DNA from: Phoronis australis
Lineage: Eukaryota > Phoronida > Phoronidae
Length of the DNA stretch: 34,849 nucleotides
Direction of reading: 5' to 3'
Assembly (NCBI GenBank): GCA_002633005.1
Contig: NMRA01000916.1
Location: forward strand, 38,294 to 73,142
Part shown: positions 31,293-34,849 of the stretch, piece after piece
How positions within the stretch are numbered: position 1 is the first letter of the stretch
Layout: the number at the start of each line of letters is the position of its first letter
Position numbers and translations under genes: made by a program
The notes under the pieces: model-generated
Told to the model about the DNA's origin: nothing
What the model saw: only the letters and a program-made list of their open reading frames with translations
The model's database searches: none

Positions 31293-32408
31293 AGGATTAG
31301 AGAGTTGTTCATGCAAGCCATCATGTACTTGAACATGAAATAAATAAGACGCTTATCTTGAGTTGTCGCAACTAGAAATTGAATAGAAATTGAAAATTTC
31401 GACTTCGAATAAAAGGATTACATCTCGGGCCCTGGTCAAATCTCTGCTCTGGAGAGCAACCTTGCAGTCTGGTAAGGCATGAGCAGGTGGTCACTTTGGA
31501 TCTTTCGTAAACCCTCGCCAGTAGAGGTTCACCAGTGGTGATGGTAAAACATGAACATATATTGACATGATAGGAATCTGAAGAATGGTGGCTGCTGGAG
31601 AGCAACCTTGTAGTATGAACAGGTGTACCCTTGCCACCACACAGTTGACACTGAATCTGAAGAGTTGTGGCTCCAAAATGCACCTTGCAGGTAGGTACCA
31701 CCTTGTCCAAGCACCCTGTCGTCCAAACTCCACACCTGGCTTGACGCACTGCTTCTTCAGATCGACTCACTTGTTCCTGTACCATCCTTTTCGATCCTTC
31801 TCCCGGGCTTTTCGCCCCTATCATAACTCTGAAGCCCACAGGCCTTGCCTGCCAATACACGTATTTCCTATCTTCTGCTTCTTCAACCTCTGAACTTGCT
31901 GACCACTGTTACGTTTTAATCGAGTCAATACACCAGCCTGTTAAACCTTGGGATCCTTGGGATCGAGCAGAGTCATTGCCGATCTTCACTTCAACCAGGG
32001 ACAACAATGGCAGCTGGAGCTCTGAAGATGACTGAACAGTCCCACTTGTGAAATACTGTCGTTGCAGTGAACTTCTCACTTTCCGCTGCATCGAATCAAT
32101 TGCTGTTGCAGCCAACAACAACCACCAAAGTATACGCGGGAGGCGCCCATGGGTTAGCAGGCTGCATTCACGCCTTGAATTTCCCTGGCTAGTCTCTGTT
32201 GTAGGATCTTCCTGTTCAACATGTTAGTGTGCTGAACGATGTCTTCGACGTTACTCAACAACCTACTTTCAAAAACAGCTCGGTTGACCTTTCTATACCT
32301 ATGTACAGATTAACCAGCACACTTACTTGGGTTGGTTAAAATTGCTGAGCAAACCGCATATCACTAATCGGTGTATGACATGCGATTTCACTCGTACATT
32401 GTAGATAT
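31293..32408. other. Non-coding with imperfect internal repeats
   Basis: At 31449-31700 there are three imperfect repeats built around CTGGAGAGCAACCTTG and GAATCTGAAGA, at about 31449, 31574 and 31653. A 162-codon minus-strand frame (31372-31860) spans them. It is Cys-containing (CQLCGGKG) but matches no family I know, and it probably reflects repeat composition or an old retroelement. The region 31909-32400 shows nothing firm. Confidence 0.35.
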
Positions 32409-32550
32409 TAAGCTGATGGCGAGTTGCCTAAAGAATCAAGACAGTTGTTTTCCCTTTTTTAATGAACTAGCCTATTCAAATCCATGATAATATCGTGCCC
32501 GGTGTGTAGACCCTGAGGTACCAAATATTGCGTCAGGGCCATTTTGCGTT

Positions 32551-32784
32551 ATGGTTCCTTATTGTGTATCGTTCCATCATGTATGCATATTGCTGGGGGG
32601 AGCAAACGAACTTATTGATAACGCGGAAGGGATTCACTTAAGAATGGTGGTTTATCGTGACGTCAACTCCCGGTCTCCGGAGGGCCAACAGATCACAGTT
32701 CGACTGACTGATCTCGTCGAAAACATAAACTTTTTTACTTTGCAAGTTTTATTTTGTTCTAACATGATAACTACATTCATATAG
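32551..32784 (+). CDS. Small ORF antisense to LINE 3' region, copy B
   Basis: This is the counterpart of 1073-1306: 77 codons, same start and stop, opposite strand to the LINE genes. It differs at only two residues, so the frame has stayed open in both copies. No domain is recognised and function is not implied. Confidence 0.2.
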   Translation: MVPYCVSFHHVCILLGGANELIDNAEGIHLRMVVYRDVNSRSPEGQQITVRLTDLVENINFFTLQVLFCSNMITTFI

Positions 32785-33028
32785 AACAATACAGTATACA
32801 GAATAACATTAAATTACTAGTCAACAATTACTGTGTTTTCATCAGGATGTAACTTAATAAAGTTTACGAACATTTGGAAATTGAGATTTTTTCAACAAAC
32901 TTTTGGCGAAATATGTAATTTTTGCTAGTAAGATCAACAGATTAATGTTACAATTTTCCGAATTAGTGTTTCCCAAAACACCAAAAACACTTTTATTTTG
33001 TCTACATGAAAATTTACATATGTTTGTT

Positions 33029-33481
33029 TTAACCATTCAGCACTTGAAACAGGAGCCAGAAACTGGAGACAAGACGACATTCCCAAAACAGATGGAGAAA
33101 AGTTTCACTGTGTTCACCACAGAAAGAGTATAAATCACTTGTTTTTATTTTAATTTTGTGCAAATGATTATTAGTTGGCAATATTCTGATAATTAAGCCG
33201 TATTGAAACCAACGCAATTTTGTATCTTTTGTACAATCGAAGGAGAGTTCATTGACTTTTCTACACCATGTATCAGGGTCGCTAAAATTGACATTATTTA
33301 TAACAACGTTTATATCTATCTCAGATAACCACTTATTTTTACATTTACAAGCTGTCTGAAGTGTCTGTACTAAGGTGTCATAAATATTTACAGCTTGTGA
33401 TTTATTATTCAAAATTTTATAAATATAACTTGGAAAATTTGGTAAAAAGATATTGTCTTGTCTACGCTGCAAACGTTGCAC
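33029..33481 (-). pseudogene. LINE ORF2 C-terminal fragment (zinc-binding end)
   Basis: This is the longest uninterrupted coding piece of the LINE in the window. It shows NFPSYIYKILNNK...TWCRKVNELSF...FQYGLIIRIL, then the SFCGEHSETFLHLFWEC zinc-binding segment. In copy A the same stretch is split between two frames (1649-1975 and 1533-1739), so copy B is the better reference for this part. The zinc site has lost its first Cys here (Cys to Tyr). Confidence 0.7.
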
Positions 33482-33946
33482 TTCTTAATCCATAGAATTC
33501 TAGTATTGGAGGTTGAAAGTTATACCTGATACAGAGTTCTTCCTATGACCTAAAAGAACATTCAGCATTAAATAAATCACACACACTATAGACTCCTCTT
33601 TCTTGTAGAAAATAGATTTTGTATCGACTTTAATCTTTGAATTACACCACTGGGGAGCGTAAATAATATTTTCATTTTTGTCACACATTTGACACAGGAG
33701 CACATCGCTTAAAACTCCCTTCCTGAATAGATTGTCGGTTCCTTCAGCTATTTTTTAAGGAAAGTGTCCCCCCATTTTAAAAAAGTCATCAACTAAAACC
33801 CAAAATTGCCTCTGCAAGGTCACGCATGGTATTTGAGGTGAATAGTTTACGAAACCGCGATATTTTCAAAGACTTAATAAAAAACAAACATGAGGCATTT
33901 TTCAACCACCCTTATCCTGATTTTGTACAATTGCATTTCGGCTTAC

Positions 33947-34225
33947 TTAGCCCTTCCCATTCCAAATGAAGCCAAAAACTCGCTCTAATTCTTGAATCAT
34001 GTCAATGGAGGGGCTAGGGAGGGATTGAAGCAAATGAACAATCTTGGGCAATAAAAGTGTCTTAACCACCGTTATTTTATCGAAAATAGTAAGAATTCTT
34101 CTTGACCAAGAGCCCACCATTTTCTTAATTTCCAAAAGCCTGCCACTATAGCTAATATCTGTCATTGTATTATAATCGGTGGAGAAGTTAATTCCCAAAA
34201 ACATGAAAGGTTTGTTAGTCCTCAA
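33947..34225 (-). pseudogene. LINE ORF2 reverse-transcriptase C-terminal fragment
   Basis: The 92-codon open piece FLGINFSTDYN...SGRLLEIKKMVGSWSRR...FGFIWNGKG corresponds to the post-palm/thumb part of L1/Tx1-type reverse transcriptases, where the SW.R..L...GKI..IKT..LPK pattern is diagnostic. It is continuous here and frameshifted in copy A. Confidence 0.7.
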
Positions 34226-34761
34226 CAGGTTTTCATTGACACAAAGTTTATAGTCAGAGTCATTTTTGAACCAATCCTATTACATCTTGTTTTCTCGATA
34301 CTTGGCTTCAAGCCAGAAAATTTCGCAAATTGATCAATTAAATTCAAAGATGATCTAAAAGATAATTCAGACCCTCCAAAATTAAACAAGTGTCGTAGGC
34401 GTATTAGATCAGTTTAAACTCAGAAACACCTATCCTGACCCCAAAAACATAAACTTGTTCAACAAAAGCCCTTGCTACCACTCTGTCCTTTTTCACCTGA
34501 CAAAAAGCATAACTTGTAGATAACACATTTAATGGAATTTTTCATGGATGACAAAATTAACGAAGCCATCCACTGGAAAAAAATTACATGCCAAAAAATG
34601 ACTACAAAATGCGGAATTTGACGTTCTTCTTTCCAAAATCGCAAAAGTCAAGAGTGCACTGGTTCCAGAGTGGAGACAAGATTCCAAACGCTCTTGACCT
34701 CTAGATTCCAAAAATTATTTCCAACCAGAGTTTTTCCTGAATTTTACTTGAAGAGAACATT

Positions 34762-34849
34762 CAGGGGCGGATCTACGTTTTCAGTAAGGGGGGGTTTAGG
34801 ATTCCCGCAAAGGTCGAATCCTAGGCGCGTGGCGCCGAGAGGGGGGGGG
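34762..34849 (+). mobile_element. Probable DNA-transposon terminus (window edge)
   Basis: CAGGGGCGGATCTACG at 34762 resembles the CAGGGGCGG... ends of hAT-like and related DNA transposons common in invertebrates. The rest of the element would lie beyond the window. The window ends in a G-run (34841-34849), so nothing inside the element can be read. Confidence 0.3.

Larger units (their letters stand above)
32409..34755 (-). mobile_element. Degraded LINE remnant, copy B
   Basis: This copy has the same family, orientation and left end as 931-3261. On the minus strand it keeps: the block after YADD, reading TCLILEG (missing in copy A); the FLGINFSTD...SWSRRILTIFDKI...FIWNGKG segment intact at 33947-34225; and a 150-codon open segment at 33029-33481 ending in the zinc-binding block, where the first Cys has become Tyr (LYSFCGEHSETFLHLFWEC). 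It continues into a C-terminal FGVLGNTNSEN...LLILLAKITYF segment at 32854-33036. The catalytic motif is damaged: YADD reads YAYD, with a stop just before it. The element cannot code for active reverse transcriptase. The right end is close to a CAGGGGCGG transposon edge, which may have cut it. Confidence 0.8.

Noticed and set aside
31372-31860. 162-codon minus-strand frame with several Cys residues
   Set aside because: It matches no known family, overlaps imperfect repeats, and has overlapping open frames on both strands. Its openness is likely due to composition.
1-34849. CRISPR array, operon or integron
   Set aside because: The splice signals, LINE/LTR elements and TLR genes show animal DNA. 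The regular array at 21345-22505 has diverged spacers and a CTCF-like motif, not CRISPR repeats.

Overview
This is animal (metazoan) nuclear DNA. It is AT-rich, gene-poor and full of transposon remnants, with introns implied by good splice sites. The recognisable genes are two tandem Toll-like receptor (TLR) genes whose extracellular and TIR parts lie in one exon. That layout is typical of the large TLR families of invertebrate deuterostomes (sea urchins, amphioxus, hemichordates) and of some other marine invertebrates. I cannot name the species.

Layout. 931-3261: a degraded LINE remnant on the minus strand. 3262-9078: mostly non-coding, with two copies of a diverged dispersed repeat (126-460 and 6546-6856), tRNA-like SINE pieces, a trinucleotide microsatellite, and a 283-bp tandem duplication whose junction carries the only N in the window (probably an assembly artefact). 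9079-11837: TLR gene 1. 11870-12176: an LTR with an adjacent primer-binding-site-like sequence, starting 32 bases after the TLR1 stop. 12471-12692: a 111-bp tandem duplication. 14579-17305: TLR gene 2. 20543-21089: two minus-strand exons that join in phase and look like the C-terminus of an unrecognised protein. 21345-22554: an array in which a CTCF-core-like motif recurs about every 143 bp, ending in a perfect hairpin. 24390-30130: scattered weak exon candidates. 29775-29923: a long foldback. 31158-31292: a palindrome-rich hairpin. 32409-34755: a second copy of the same LINE remnant in the same orientation. 34762-34849: the likely edge of a DNA transposon.

The two TLRs are same-strand tandem paralogues. 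Each has a signal peptide, an N-terminal Cys cluster, about 20 leucine-rich repeats, one LRRCT, one transmembrane helix and a TIR domain. Neither reads through cleanly as given. TLR1 has a 1-base loss inside the TIR domain that removes box 3. TLR2 has a TGA just after the signal peptide and two mutually compensating frameshifts in the ectodomain. Both also lack the BB-loop proline. They may be decaying paralogues, alleles of variable integrity, or genes damaged by consensus errors; read-level evidence would separate these.

The strongest candidates for something new are the periodic CTCF-like array, the shared non-canonical BB loop of the TLR pair, and the two-exon minus-strand gene. No recognisable operon, CRISPR array or bacterial feature is present.
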